Under the pieces are notes generated by a model. It was not told the DNA's origin. It made no database searches and worked only from the letters and a program-made list of their open reading frames with translations. Shown here one piece after another: positions 25,245 to 32,134 of a stretch of 32,134 nucleotides of DNA. Position 1 is the stretch's first letter, and each line of letters begins with the position of its first letter. This DNA is from an uncultured Spirochaetales bacterium (GTDB taxonomy: Bacteria > Spirochaetota > Spirochaetia > Sphaerochaetales > Sphaerochaetaceae). Location of the stretch: NCBI GenBank assembly GCA_902773355.1, contig CACYEI010000059.1, positions 1 to 32,134 on the forward strand, read 5' to 3'. Made by a program: the position numbers and the translations under genes.

Positions 25245-26840
25245 TTAAACAACATTACTAACCATAAGATGACCAAACTCTTCTGAATCTGTATAAGCGG
25301 GAAGAACACCTGAGATTTTACCTCCAGAAACTATTGCTATTCTATCACAAACAGCTCTAAGTTCTTCAAGTTCAGAAGATATCATTATAACAGTCACACC
25401 GCTTTCTTTATTAAATTTTTTCAATGCATCCAAAACAAGCTTTTTAGCTCCTACATCTATTCCTCTTGTAGGTTCACTTACAAACAGAACCTTTGGCTCA
25501 AGAGCAAATGCTTTTGCTAAACATACTTTCTGCTGATTTCCACCTGACAGCTCTTTAGCTTTCTGCTGGGAACCTGTACATTTGATACTAAGCTCCTTTA
25601 TATATTTTTCGGTAACTTCTTTTATAGCTTCTTCATCTCTCCATTTTATAAATCCGCCTAAAAGCATTTTTAAATATTTATTCTGAATTTGCATGGCTGG
25701 AAAAGTTATATTCCATTCTAGTGATTCATCTAAAAGAAGCCCCACTCCACGTCTATCTTCTGAAACAAACGCTAATCTACTATCCAGACAAAGCCTAGGA
25801 TTATTAAGTGAAATCTCCTTTTCATTCAAAAAAACCTTTCCTCCAGCTTCATAAAGTCCCATTATACCATTTGGAATACCCAACTTGCCCTGGCCAGCTA
25901 AACCTCCTATACCTAATATTTCACCTTCAAAAATATCCAAGGTAACATCCCGTACTGTTTCTCCAGGCATATCAACCCAAAGATTTTGAACAGACATAAT
26001 CTTCTTAATCTCTTTTTTATTCTGAATTTTACTTTCATTGTTCTCTGCTGAAATACCTGATATTTCTCTTCCTACCATCCATTTAGTAATTTCTCTAACT
26101 GTTGTTTTATCAGCTGGTGTTTCTCTAACTATAACACCATCTCTCATTACCAACACTTTATCACAAACTGATAAAATTTCTTGAAGTCTATGCGTTATAA
26201 AAATGACAGAAATACCTCTTTTAGCCATCTCTTTTATTGATTTTAAGAGCGTATCTGCTTCTTTTTCAGTAAGAACTGCAGTAGGTTCGTCAAGTATCAA
26301 AATTTTAATATTTTTCTTTGTCAATTCTCGGGCAATTTCAGTAAACTGTTTGTGTCCTACAGGCATATTACTAATAAGCATGTCTTTATTGATATTTACA
26401 CCTAAAGTACCTATGGATTTCTGAGATATTTCATCCATTTTTTTTCTATCTAACGTATTCAATCTAGGTCCAAAAACTTCTGAAATAATACTTTTTCTCT
26501 GTGGCTCTCTATTTAAAACAATATTCTCTACTGCAGTAAATCCTGGTATTAATGAAAATTCCTGATGAACCATACCTATCCCCGCTTTTAAAGCTTCCGA
26601 AGGATTATCAAATTTCACTAGGTTGCCATCTACTAAAATTTCACCCTCATATCCACCAGTTTCCTTAATAACATTCATACCAAAAAGTATACGCATTAAT
26701 GTACTTTTACCTGCACCGTTTTCACCTACAAGACCAAGAATTTCTCCATGATTAAGAGTAAAACTAATTCCATTTAAAACATTATTTCCATAAAAAGACT
26801 TACTAACATTCTTAAATTCCAGTAAAGGAGATTCTGCCAT
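25245..26840 (-). CDS. Double-NBD ABC importer ATPase (RbsA/MglA/NupO-like)
   Basis: The 531-residue protein has two ABC cassettes. NBD1 has intact Walker A GENGAGKST (39-47), Walker B LILDEPT (181-187) and switch His217, but a degraded signature (MPVGHKQ, 159-165). NBD2 has a degraded Walker A (GLAGQGKL, 313-320) and Ser455 in place of the Walker B Asp (VLFVSEPT), yet keeps an intact LSGGNQQ signature (431-437). The composite therefore has one working ATP site (NBD1 Walker motifs with NBD2 signature), as expected for this importer class. The subunit is 100+ bases downstream of the binding-protein gene, behind a hairpin. GGAGG precedes the ATG. Confidence 0.94.
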   Translation of the reverse strand: MAESPLLEFKNVSKSFYGNNVLNGISFTLNHGEILGLVGENGAGKSTLMRILFGMNVIKETGGYEGEILVDGNLVKFDNPSEALKAGIGMVHQEFSLIPGFTAVENIVLNREPQRKSIISEVFGPRLNTLDRKKMDEISQKSIGTLGVNINKDMLISNMPVGHKQFTEIARELTKKNIKILILDEPTAVLTEKEADTLLKSIKEMAKRGISVIFITHRLQEILSVCDKVLVMRDGVIVRETPADKTTVREITKWMVGREISGISAENNESKIQNKKEIKKIMSVQNLWVDMPGETVRDVTLDIFEGEILGIGGLAGQGKLGIPNGIMGLYEAGGKVFLNEKEISLNNPRLCLDSRLAFVSEDRRGVGLLLDESLEWNITFPAMQIQNKYLKMLLGGFIKWRDEEAIKEVTEKYIKELSIKCTGSQQKAKELSGGNQQKVCLAKAFALEPKVLFVSEPTRGIDVGAKKLVLDALKKFNKESGVTVIMISSELEELRAVCDRIAIVSGGKISGVLPAYTDSEEFGHLMVSNVV

Positions 26841-26920
26841 TTAGTCTTCCTCCCTTTTTTATTTGACTTTTTATGTAATAGATAACAATAAATCATTATC
26901 TATAACATAAAAATTCAAAA

Positions 26921-26943
26921 TGGGAACTGTAATACAGTTCCCA
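26921..26943 (-). terminator. Hairpin behind binding-protein gene (partial terminator/attenuator)
   Basis: A perfect 10-base-pair stem TGGGAACTGT/ACAGTTCCCA with a 3-base loop lies 22 bases after the binding-protein stop. On the minus strand it is followed by TTTTGAATTTTT. The ABC ATPase gene starts about 80 bases further on, so it probably terminates most transcripts and lets some continue, giving excess binding protein over transporter. Confidence 0.8.
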
Positions 26944-26964
26944 CAAATTCGAATATGTTCAAAC

Positions 26965-28167
26965 TTATTTTGTAGTATAAGCCCATTCAGGAACTTCAAC
27001 ACTTGTAGCATGCATATACTTATCACCAGTTTTTCCCATAATATAAGTATCTTGATAAACAAGATAGACTTTATTAAGTTTAGCACCACTTTCAGCATCA
27101 GTGTAATTGGCCCCATTCCAACTAGCCTTAGGTGAGAACTGTGCAAAAGCTGCAGATAAGTCATCTATATCTAAAAGAGTACTCTTTCCATCTATAACAT
27201 TTTTAGCATGCTGAGCTAAACCTGCTGATACTGTATATCCATAAGAATATGTCCATGTACCAAATCTTCCAGCTCCTCCTGCTTTAACTACAGCATCTTC
27301 TACTTTAGCTAAAATAGCTTCAAAATCACCAGCCTCTGCAGTTAAATCAAGACCTAAAGCTCCAGGATAACCCATAAGAGGGGAAGGAAGGTCAGCTTCA
27401 ATAAAATAACCACCGTAAGCCATAAGCTGCTTTAAAAGAGGCTCTGTATGTGCATCGTTTGTACAGAAATATGCAGCATTCTTTCCATATTTTTCTACCC
27501 ATTCTGGTACTTTTTCCAAAATATATGCCTGTGCACCAGCAATACCAACATCTGTGGTTGGATCTGGAGCAGTTTCAAGAACAAACTTCATTCCAAAAAG
27601 TTCACATGTTCTTCTCATTATAGCAACACGCCTACTCATAGTCTCATAAGCCATATGTCTTGGGAAAGAGATATGAACAAATGTATCACAACCTAAATCA
27701 TGGGCAGATTTGATGATTAAATAACCTCTAGATACAAAATCATTATTTGAAACCAGATCAGCTGCAGCTCCTATGACAGGAAGATCTTCATGAGATTCAC
27801 CTGCTAAGCATAAAATATCAGGTCTTCTTTCCTTAATCTGGCGGAAAGCTTCTGCAGTACCAGGAACACCCTGATTGACAATTATAGCTTTCATTAAAGG
27901 ATCATCTGATAAATTAACAATAGTCTGGATAGTAGTTTCCAATTCCTCAGTAAAATTATCCGGATAAACTGCTAATTTAACCATGTCTGCACCATATAAA
28001 GCCTGAAAGGCCTCAGCTCCTCTTAAATCATCTTCAGACTGAGAAACCGAACCTGTTACAATTCCTATATGATAAGATTCATTTTTCTTATTCTCAATTC
28101 TTGGTGATGAAAAAGCAGAAGTGACAGCAATTAGCAAAGCAAACAATATGACCAGTGCTTTTTTCAT
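26965..28167 (-). CDS. DUF3798-type periplasmic substrate-binding protein of an ABC importer
   Basis: A 400-residue exported protein. The signal peptide MKKALVILFALLIAVTSAFS has no lipobox Cys, so the product is probably soluble in the periplasm. The mature part starts HIGIVTGSVSQSEDDLRGAE, the pattern I associate with DUF3798 (type-1 periplasmic-binding fold); later blocks include IIVNQGVPGTAEAFRQI, HISFPRHMAYETMSRR and AAYFCTNDAHTEPLLKQ. The start chosen has AGGAG 8 bases upstream; an in-frame start 16 codons earlier (28215) would spoil the signal peptide. Its ligand is unknown. It is divergent from thioredoxin and is the likely first gene of the long operon. Confidence 0.82.
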   Translation of the reverse strand: MKKALVILFALLIAVTSAFSSPRIENKKNESYHIGIVTGSVSQSEDDLRGAEAFQALYGADMVKLAVYPDNFTEELETTIQTIVNLSDDPLMKAIIVNQGVPGTAEAFRQIKERRPDILCLAGESHEDLPVIGAAADLVSNNDFVSRGYLIIKSAHDLGCDTFVHISFPRHMAYETMSRRVAIMRRTCELFGMKFVLETAPDPTTDVGIAGAQAYILEKVPEWVEKYGKNAAYFCTNDAHTEPLLKQLMAYGGYFIEADLPSPLMGYPGALGLDLTAEAGDFEAILAKVEDAVVKAGGAGRFGTWTYSYGYTVSAGLAQHAKNVIDGKSTLLDIDDLSAAFAQFSPKASWNGANYTDAESGAKLNKVYLVYQDTYIMGKTGDKYMHATSVEVPEWAYTTK

Positions 28168-28181
28168 AATATCTCTCCTTC

Positions 28182-28197
28182 TTGCAATCCCTTGCAA
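28182..28197. promoter_or_regulatory. TTGCAA-N4-TTGCAA dyad before binding-protein gene
   Basis: TTGCAATCCCTTGCAA contains two copies of the self-complementary hexamer TTGCAA. It lies between the binding-protein ribosome site and the divergent intergenic region, 15 to 30 bases before the ATG at 28167. It could be an operator dyad, or a 6-base-pair mRNA hairpin next to the ribosome site. Only the pattern is seen; no regulator is identified. Confidence 0.4.
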
Positions 28198-28287
28198 AAT
28201 AAAAATTAGTATCAATCTAACATTTTAAAAAAATTTATGGAATAAGAATTTACAAAATATTAATTTTTATTAATACCTGCACATTTA

Positions 28288-28314
28288 TTGAACTTATCAA
28301 ATATTATTTATAAA
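28288..28314 (+). promoter_or_regulatory. Possible thioredoxin promoter
   Basis: TTGAAC at 28288-28293 and TATAAA at 28309-28314 are separated by 15 bases, a little short of the ideal 17. They lie just upstream of the thioredoxin ribosome site (GGAGG at 28323-28327), leaving a leader of only about 12 bases. Weak evidence. Confidence 0.3.
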
Positions 28315-28332
28315 TTAAGATTGGAGGAAAAT

Positions 28333-28650
28333 ATGGCAGAAATAATTATTCATAACATGGAAGAATTTGATAATGAAGTGATTAAATCAAAAATTCCAGT
28401 ATTAGTTGATTTTTGGGCAGTATGGTGTGGACCATGTAAGATGGTAGCTCCTCACATATCAAAAATAGCTGAAGATAATGAAGGTAAAATTAAAGTTTGT
28501 AAAGTAGATGTGGATGAAAACTCAGATATAGCTCAGGAATACGGTATAAGTTCTATCCCAACCATATTATTTTTTAAAAATGGAAATGTAGTTTCTCAAC
28601 ATATAGGGGCTGCACCTTATTCTACTATTCAAGCTTTAATAAACAATTAA
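28333..28650 (+). CDS. trxA: Thioredoxin
   Basis: This small cytoplasmic disulfide reductase has 105 residues, the usual length. The active site WCGPC lies at 31-35 with Cys32 and Cys35, the cis-proline is in SIPT (Pro76), and the buried Asp is in LVDFWA. An extra cysteine (Cys56) is present. The start is the ATG at 28333 preceded by TTGGAGGAAAAT; an in-frame TTG at 28288 would add 15 residues without a ribosome site and is rejected. It stands alone on the plus strand, divergent from the importer operon and convergent with the nucleotidase gene, sharing a terminator hairpin with the latter. Confidence 0.97.
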   Translation: MAEIIIHNMEEFDNEVIKSKIPVLVDFWAVWCGPCKMVAPHISKIAEDNEGKIKVCKVDVDENSDIAQEYGISSIPTILFFKNGNVVSQHIGAAPYSTIQALINN

Positions 28651-28655
28651 AAAAA

Positions 28656-28684
28656 AGAGTGCAGTAAGTTTTTTACTGCACTCT
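28656..28684 (-). terminator. Rho-independent terminator of the nucleotidase gene (possibly bidirectional)
   Basis: A perfect 12-base-pair stem AGAGTGCAGTAA/TTACTGCACTCT encloses a 5-base loop. On the minus strand it is followed by eight T residues, a textbook terminator for the nucleotidase gene ending at 28713. On the plus strand it lies directly after the thioredoxin stop but lacks a T-tract, so it may serve there only weakly. Confidence 0.92.
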
Positions 28685-28712
28685 AAATATAACAAGATAA
28701 TTATTTATATCA

Positions 28713-30566
28713 TTATCTATCAATAGCTGCTAAATCTGATTCAGTAATTGATTCAACATTTGTATATCTTCCATCTTGAGAACTCTTTAAACTTAACTTG
28801 CCTTCTTTTATTAACTGTGCAACTCTTTCATGCTTTGCCTGATCCCAAGAATAACCAACCAACTTCCAGTTTGCATTTTCAGGCGTTACTTCATCCATGT
28901 GGAAATTAACTATACCATTAGCACTAGGTACACCTTTAACATTCATTATATAATCACCTATAATTTCTCTAACACCACCAATATCTCCTCTTACATCCAT
29001 TTCTAGAAGTTCAGGAAGTCCGTCTTCTTCTGTAAATATTACTCCATAAGAAAGCAACTGACTATTAGCTCTATAATTGTTCACAGCTACCTCATACCAT
29101 GTATTCATATCTACTGGAGTATCATCAAGAAGTCTAAGATTTAGAATTCTATCTCCTGCTGGCTTTGAAATATCTACTTCATATTTCACACCACTGAACA
29201 TATCATAGTTATAACCTCTGATGTCTGGATTAAATGAGATGGTTAAATCTCCGGGTTTGAATGTATTAATATAGCTATAAGACCATTCCATCCATTTCTT
29301 TAACTGATGACCTGTCATTCTTATCTTATAAAGTGTATTTGCATATTTATAAACTAATGCTGTATCACACTTTTTAATATCACCTCTATACATATTTGCG
29401 TTATCTACAAATAAAGCAGCTCCTGAAATCTGGGCACCAGTATAATACATCTGAACTTCATTAATTAGATTAATAAGTGCTGTTTCCTGTAATTTTGCCT
29501 GAGCTATACCAGGAATTTCATCTTCTGGAGACAAATATTCATTTTCAAGATAACCTATAACAGTCTGAGCATCTTCTCTAGCTCTTCTATCAGCATCCAT
29601 AATAAGTGGATCTTCTGATACTTTAGGATCTTCTGGATATGGTGCTATATCATAACTCTTGCTAGCTCTGTTAACTACATGATATTTCCCATCTTCTCCA
29701 TATTCCACGGTGATATTAATAACACTCATGGTCTTTCCTAAATCATTATTTTCTGTTATTAAAACATCATTTCTGTAAATACCTTCTATCTTTTTATGAC
29801 CGTGAGCTGCTAAAATTAAATCAAGCTCTGGAACTTTATCTGCAAGATCATAGACGCCAGAATCTTCTAATCCATATTCATTCTCACAATCCATATGACA
29901 AGCTGCAATCAAGACATCAACATCATCTTTAATCAAATTAACTATTTTTCTGACTTCTTCTACTGGATCGGTGACAATAATTCCTTCTTTTTCAAGATTA
30001 GCCTTATCCCATCTTACTATATTTGGAGTAACCATACCAATGATACCAATTTTAACACCATCTTTCTGAATAATTACATAGTTATCAGCTATAGGTGTAC
30101 CATCAGCATTGTAAACATTACCACATAAAACTGAACTATCATGCTGTTTGATAACATTTCTTACTACATCCATCCCATAATTAAATTCATGGTTACCTAA
30201 TACCCAAACATCATATTCCATAAGATTTTGAGCTCTAACCATAGGATGAATATCATCATGGATAAACAAATCAGCTGAATTTCCCTGAATAGTATCTCCA
30301 ACATCTACTAAAATAGTATTACTATTCTTAAATTCATTAAAAGCTGAAGATGTCTGAGTAAGACTTCCAGACATATCCACTACATACTGAGCATAATCAA
30401 ATGGTAAAAATTTCCCATGCCCATCACTTGTTGAAATAATTTGAAGATCTACTGTATCTCCAACCGCTCTTACTTTTCTTTCTGTGATAGTCTGAGCAAA
30501 TAATCCAGTTACAACAAATACAGAAAGTAAAAGTACAACTAAAAATGATTTGAGTTTATTTCTCAT
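28713..30566 (-). CDS. Periplasmic 5'-nucleotidase / 2',3'-cyclic-nucleotide phosphodiesterase (CpdB/UshA-like)
   Basis: A 617-residue exported hydrolase. The signal peptide spans about 1-24 (cleavage after FAQ). The metallophosphatase domain has all motifs: Asp48 and His50 (SDGHG), Asp91 (VGDT), Asn125-His126 (GNHEF), His224 (ACHMD), and His255/His257 (AHGHKK). The C-terminal 5'-nucleotidase domain follows from about 360, with NANMYRGDIKKCDTALVYKY and a FSGVKYEVDISKP segment that resembles the CpdB subgroup. It would strip phosphate from nucleotides outside the inner membrane and supply nucleosides. AGGAG is 6 bases before the ATG; an extended -10 lies upstream and a strong terminator downstream, so it is monocistronic. 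Confidence 0.92.
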   Translation of the reverse strand: MRNKLKSFLVVLLLSVFVVTGLFAQTITERKVRAVGDTVDLQIISTSDGHGKFLPFDYAQYVVDMSGSLTQTSSAFNEFKNSNTILVDVGDTIQGNSADLFIHDDIHPMVRAQNLMEYDVWVLGNHEFNYGMDVVRNVIKQHDSSVLCGNVYNADGTPIADNYVIIQKDGVKIGIIGMVTPNIVRWDKANLEKEGIIVTDPVEEVRKIVNLIKDDVDVLIAACHMDCENEYGLEDSGVYDLADKVPELDLILAAHGHKKIEGIYRNDVLITENNDLGKTMSVINITVEYGEDGKYHVVNRASKSYDIAPYPEDPKVSEDPLIMDADRRAREDAQTVIGYLENEYLSPEDEIPGIAQAKLQETALINLINEVQMYYTGAQISGAALFVDNANMYRGDIKKCDTALVYKYANTLYKIRMTGHQLKKWMEWSYSYINTFKPGDLTISFNPDIRGYNYDMFSGVKYEVDISKPAGDRILNLRLLDDTPVDMNTWYEVAVNNYRANSQLLSYGVIFTEEDGLPELLEMDVRGDIGGVREIIGDYIMNVKGVPSANGIVNFHMDEVTPENANWKLVGYSWDQAKHERVAQLIKEGKLSLKSSQDGRYTNVESITESDLAAIDR

Positions 30567-30589
30567 AAAACGCTCCTTACATTTTCAAA

Positions 30590-30598
30590 AGTATAACA
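30590..30598 (-). promoter_or_regulatory. Extended -10 promoter of nucleotidase gene
   Basis: On the minus strand TGTTATACT (TGn followed by -10 TATACT) lies 23 bases before the nucleotidase ATG. The -35 region is poor, as tolerated for extended -10 promoters. The predicted leader is about 17 bases and carries AGGAG. Confidence 0.5.
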
Positions 30599-30654
30599 CT
30601 GTTTAAAAATCTTTCATACCAATATTAAGAAAATTAAATTTAAATATTTACAGA

Positions 30655-30683
30655 TTGTAAAAAAATACTGCATATTTTATTAT
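30655..30683 (+). promoter_or_regulatory. Promoter abutting the LPP20-like gene (leaderless candidate)
   Basis: TTGTAA (30655-30660), exactly 17 bases, then TATTAT (30678-30683). The ATG at 30690 is only six bases beyond the -10 box, so the expected transcription start coincides with the start codon. There is no Shine-Dalgarno sequence. Confidence 0.55.
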
Positions 30684-30689
30684 ATTTTC

Positions 30690-31220
30690 ATGAAAAAAAA
30701 TATATCGTTAATTACATTATTCATTTTTTCCTTATTTTTAATTATTTCATGTTCATCTGTCAAAAAAAATAACTCTGAATTTAATTGGTGGAATTCTCAT
30801 ATAGTAAATGATTCAGAAACACACTATGAAATAGGATATGCAGAAGATCCTAATTCATCTTTAGCCAGAAAAAGAGCCATTGCTAATTCAAACTCATATT
30901 TATCCAAATACGTTAAAGATATTATTGAAAAATCCATAAACCTGTTTGACGAAAAATACGATGCTGGAGATGACTCAATTATAAGCAACTACAGAAACAC
31001 ATCACTGATTAAAACTACAAAAATTCTGACAAATGTTAACTACACCTATCATTTAGAAAACAAGAATAATTCATGTTATGCATTAGGATTTATATCAATA
31101 AGCGAATTAAAAAACAGCTTGTATCAGACAATAGATGAACTATTCACTATGTACAACTATCAAAATGATAAGCTGAAAACATCAATTTATAACATAATTG
31201 ATAAAGCATTTATCAATTAA
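30690..31220 (+). CDS. LPP20-like lipoprotein
   Basis: A 176-residue lipoprotein with lipobox IISC (Cys21). The stretch YEIGYAEDPNSSLARKRAIANSNSYLSKYV (about 47-76, quoted here as the LPP20-type glycine, alanine and arginine pattern) is characteristic of LPP20/TP0435-style repeats, in which a helix packs on a sheet. The C-terminal half returns to the sheet (YTYHLENKNNSCYALGFISI). The product is probably anchored in the outer or inner membrane; LPP20 of Helicobacter is surface-associated. No ribosome site is visible. It converges with the next gene and the two overlap by 8 bases, including both stop codons. Confidence 0.72.
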   Translation: MKKNISLITLFIFSLFLIISCSSVKKNNSEFNWWNSHIVNDSETHYEIGYAEDPNSSLARKRAIANSNSYLSKYVKDIIEKSINLFDEKYDAGDDSIISNYRNTSLIKTTKILTNVNYTYHLENKNNSCYALGFISISELKNSLYQTIDELFTMYNYQNDKLKTSIYNIIDKAFIN

Positions 31221-31965
31221 CTAAACTACTTCTATCATGCTTATATACCCCTGTCTCAGATACAACTAATCTTGATTCCAGTAATCTTTCTTTATTTAAA
31301 TATCTAAATATGCCATATGGTAAAACAATTTCAGGACTTTCTCCATCATTTATAAACATTCTGTTTACATTCTCAAGTTCACAAACCCATGTGCCAGTAA
31401 AAAAAGAAACAGAAGAAATAGAAATTGGTTCTATTGTTTTAAATGAAGCATTTGAAATTTTACCATTAAGAAGATCTTTAATAAAAACAGAAGAATCAAG
31501 CAAAGATAGATCATTTGTATTTAAGAAAATCTGATCTAATAAATAATGATACCTAAGTTTAGAAGAAACAGACAGTTCAGTATTTAATAGCAAATCCGTT
31601 AAAAAACCTTCATTTTGATTTAAAAGTAAAACAGAAATATTATCAGATGGTTCTACTGCTCCTCCATAACAATGCATTTCTCCTAATGGATAGGCACAAA
31701 AATACACAGTTTGACCACTTGGAACTTTAATGGCAATTTCTCTGGTTTCGGGTGAAACATATTTCCTAATTATTTCTTCCCCATCATTATAACACAAATA
31801 GTACCATAACTTTACTCCTTCATAATATTCCCACGGATGTTCAGGTATAATAATATTTACATGTCTGAAAAATATATCTGTCTTACATGAAAAAAAAGAG
31901 AAAATAATTAAGATAAAATAAACAGATAACATTATAAAAAATACATTTCTTCTAGAATATTTCAT
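31213..31965 (-). CDS. Lipoprotein of unknown function
   Basis: A 250-residue lipoprotein that I do not recognise. The long N-terminal hydrophobic region ([19 protein letters not shown]) ends in a plausible lipobox with Cys27. The mature part has strands such as VNIIIPEHPWEY, LWYYLCYN and TREIAIKVPSGQTVYFCAYPLG, resembling a beta-sandwich, then a more helical middle (about 130-175), then GTWVCELENVNRMF. It has no ribosome site, and GATATATTTTTC immediately before the ATG could be a -10 box for a leaderless message, but without a good -35. The gene ends inside the LPP20-like gene on the other strand. Confidence 0.65.
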   Translation of the reverse strand: MKYSRRNVFFIMLSVYFILIIFSFFSCKTDIFFRHVNIIIPEHPWEYYEGVKLWYYLCYNDGEEIIRKYVSPETREIAIKVPSGQTVYFCAYPLGEMHCYGGAVEPSDNISVLLLNQNEGFLTDLLLNTELSVSSKLRYHYLLDQIFLNTNDLSLLDSSVFIKDLLNGKISNASFKTIEPISISSVSFFTGTWVCELENVNRMFINDGESPEIVLPYGIFRYLNKERLLESRLVVSETGVYKHDRSSLVN

Positions 31966-31998
31966 GAAAAATATATCTAAAAAAATTTCAAAATTCAG

Positions 31999-32027
31999 TT
32001 CACAAAAGATATATGTTTAATTATTCT
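31999..32027 (+). promoter_or_regulatory. Possible promoter for the acidic protein gene
   Basis: TTCACA (31999-32004), a 17-base spacer and TATTCT (32022-32027) precede the ATG at 32067. The leader would be about 33 bases and carries GGAGG. Spacing is ideal, hexamers are moderate. Confidence 0.35.
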
Positions 32028-32066
32028 ATCTACAAACAATTATTTCATTCATTTTTGGAGGTAAAA

Positions 32067-32134
32067 ATGGATACTTTTGATTTTTTTGATGAATTTGAAG
32101 ATGACTATGATGATGACATAGATCTTGATGACGA
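32067..32134 (+). CDS. Acidic protein, 3'-truncated by window edge
   Basis: The ATG follows a strong ribosome site (TTTGGAGGTAAAA, spacing 6). Only about 22 codons are in the window. They encode a strikingly acidic N-terminus, MDTFDFFDEFEDDYDDDIDL, with no hydrophobic signal segment, so a cytoplasmic protein is likely. No family can be assigned from so little. The frame is open to the last base. Confidence 0.7.
   Translation, partial: MDTFDFFDEFEDDYDDDIDLDD

Noticed and set aside
26871-27164. A 97-codon minus-strand open frame overlapping the 3' end of the binding-protein gene
   Set aside because: It lies in another frame over a clear DUF3798-type coding region and across the attenuator hairpin, and has no ribosome site or recognisable domain.
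28168-28215. Earlier in-frame start for the binding protein
   Set aside because: It lacks a ribosome site and would place charged residues ahead of a good signal peptide that starts at 28167.
28288-28332. TTG start adding 15 residues to thioredoxin
   Set aside because: The ATG at 28333 has an ideal GGAGG site and gives a standard thioredoxin N-terminus; the TTG overlaps the candidate -35 box.
28168-28332. Riboswitch in front of the importer operon
   Set aside because: The gap is 165 bases, shared by divergent promoters, and I find no conserved aptamer core or terminator/anti-terminator pair.

Overview
The window is AT-rich DNA from a diderm bacterium. Genes for trigger factor, ClpP and ClpX sit beside several predicted outer-membrane barrels, TolC-like channels, lipoproteins with spirochaete-style lipoboxes, an LPP20-like lipoprotein and an uncharacterised DUF3798-type ABC importer. 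Together these suggest a spirochaete, probably Treponema-like. That is inference from gene content; Fusobacteriota share some of these families and cannot be excluded without a phylogeny. I see no insertion sequence, phage, CRISPR array or rRNA. Coding density is high and no gap between genes exceeds about 170 bases.

Bases 1-6752 are on the plus strand. A 5'-truncated tig, clpP, clpX and tatD overlap or nearly touch and form one proteostasis operon. A small barrel protein with an Omp85-like VRGF motif follows, then a D-aminoacylase-family amidohydrolase that converges on the minus-strand block.

Bases 6827-30566 are almost entirely minus-strand. Read in transcription order from the right they hold: (a) a CpdB-like periplasmic nucleotidase (30566-28713) with its own terminator; (b) a DUF3798-type binding protein (28167-26965), an attenuator-like hairpin, a double-NBD ABC ATPase, two permeases and a one-pass membrane protein; (c) with no visible break, an RND efflux set of adaptor, 1080-aa pump, lipoprotein and TolC-like channel, then a DnaQ-type exonuclease and a metallophosphoesterase; (d) a ParB/sulfiredoxin-fold-like protein, a small membrane protein, tRNA-Arg(CCG), a sugar-nucleotidyltransferase-like gene and a small barrel protein; (e) a MacAB-TolC-like set (channel, adaptor, ATPase, FtsX/MacB permease). 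A plus-strand thioredoxin gene (28333-28650) interrupts the block between (a) and (b).

Bases 30690-32134 hold an LPP20-like lipoprotein (plus), a lipoprotein of unknown function (minus, stop codons overlapping) and the start of a very acidic protein that runs off the window.

The themes are envelope transport and envelope proteins. The least explained items are: the import cassette joined to an RND efflux set with an extra lipoprotein; short tandem repeats in the MacAB cluster that re-copy the last codons and stop codon of the adjacent gene; two good promoters placed so close to their ATG that the mRNAs may be leaderless; and a tract of nine G residues in the catalytic-histidine region of clpP.
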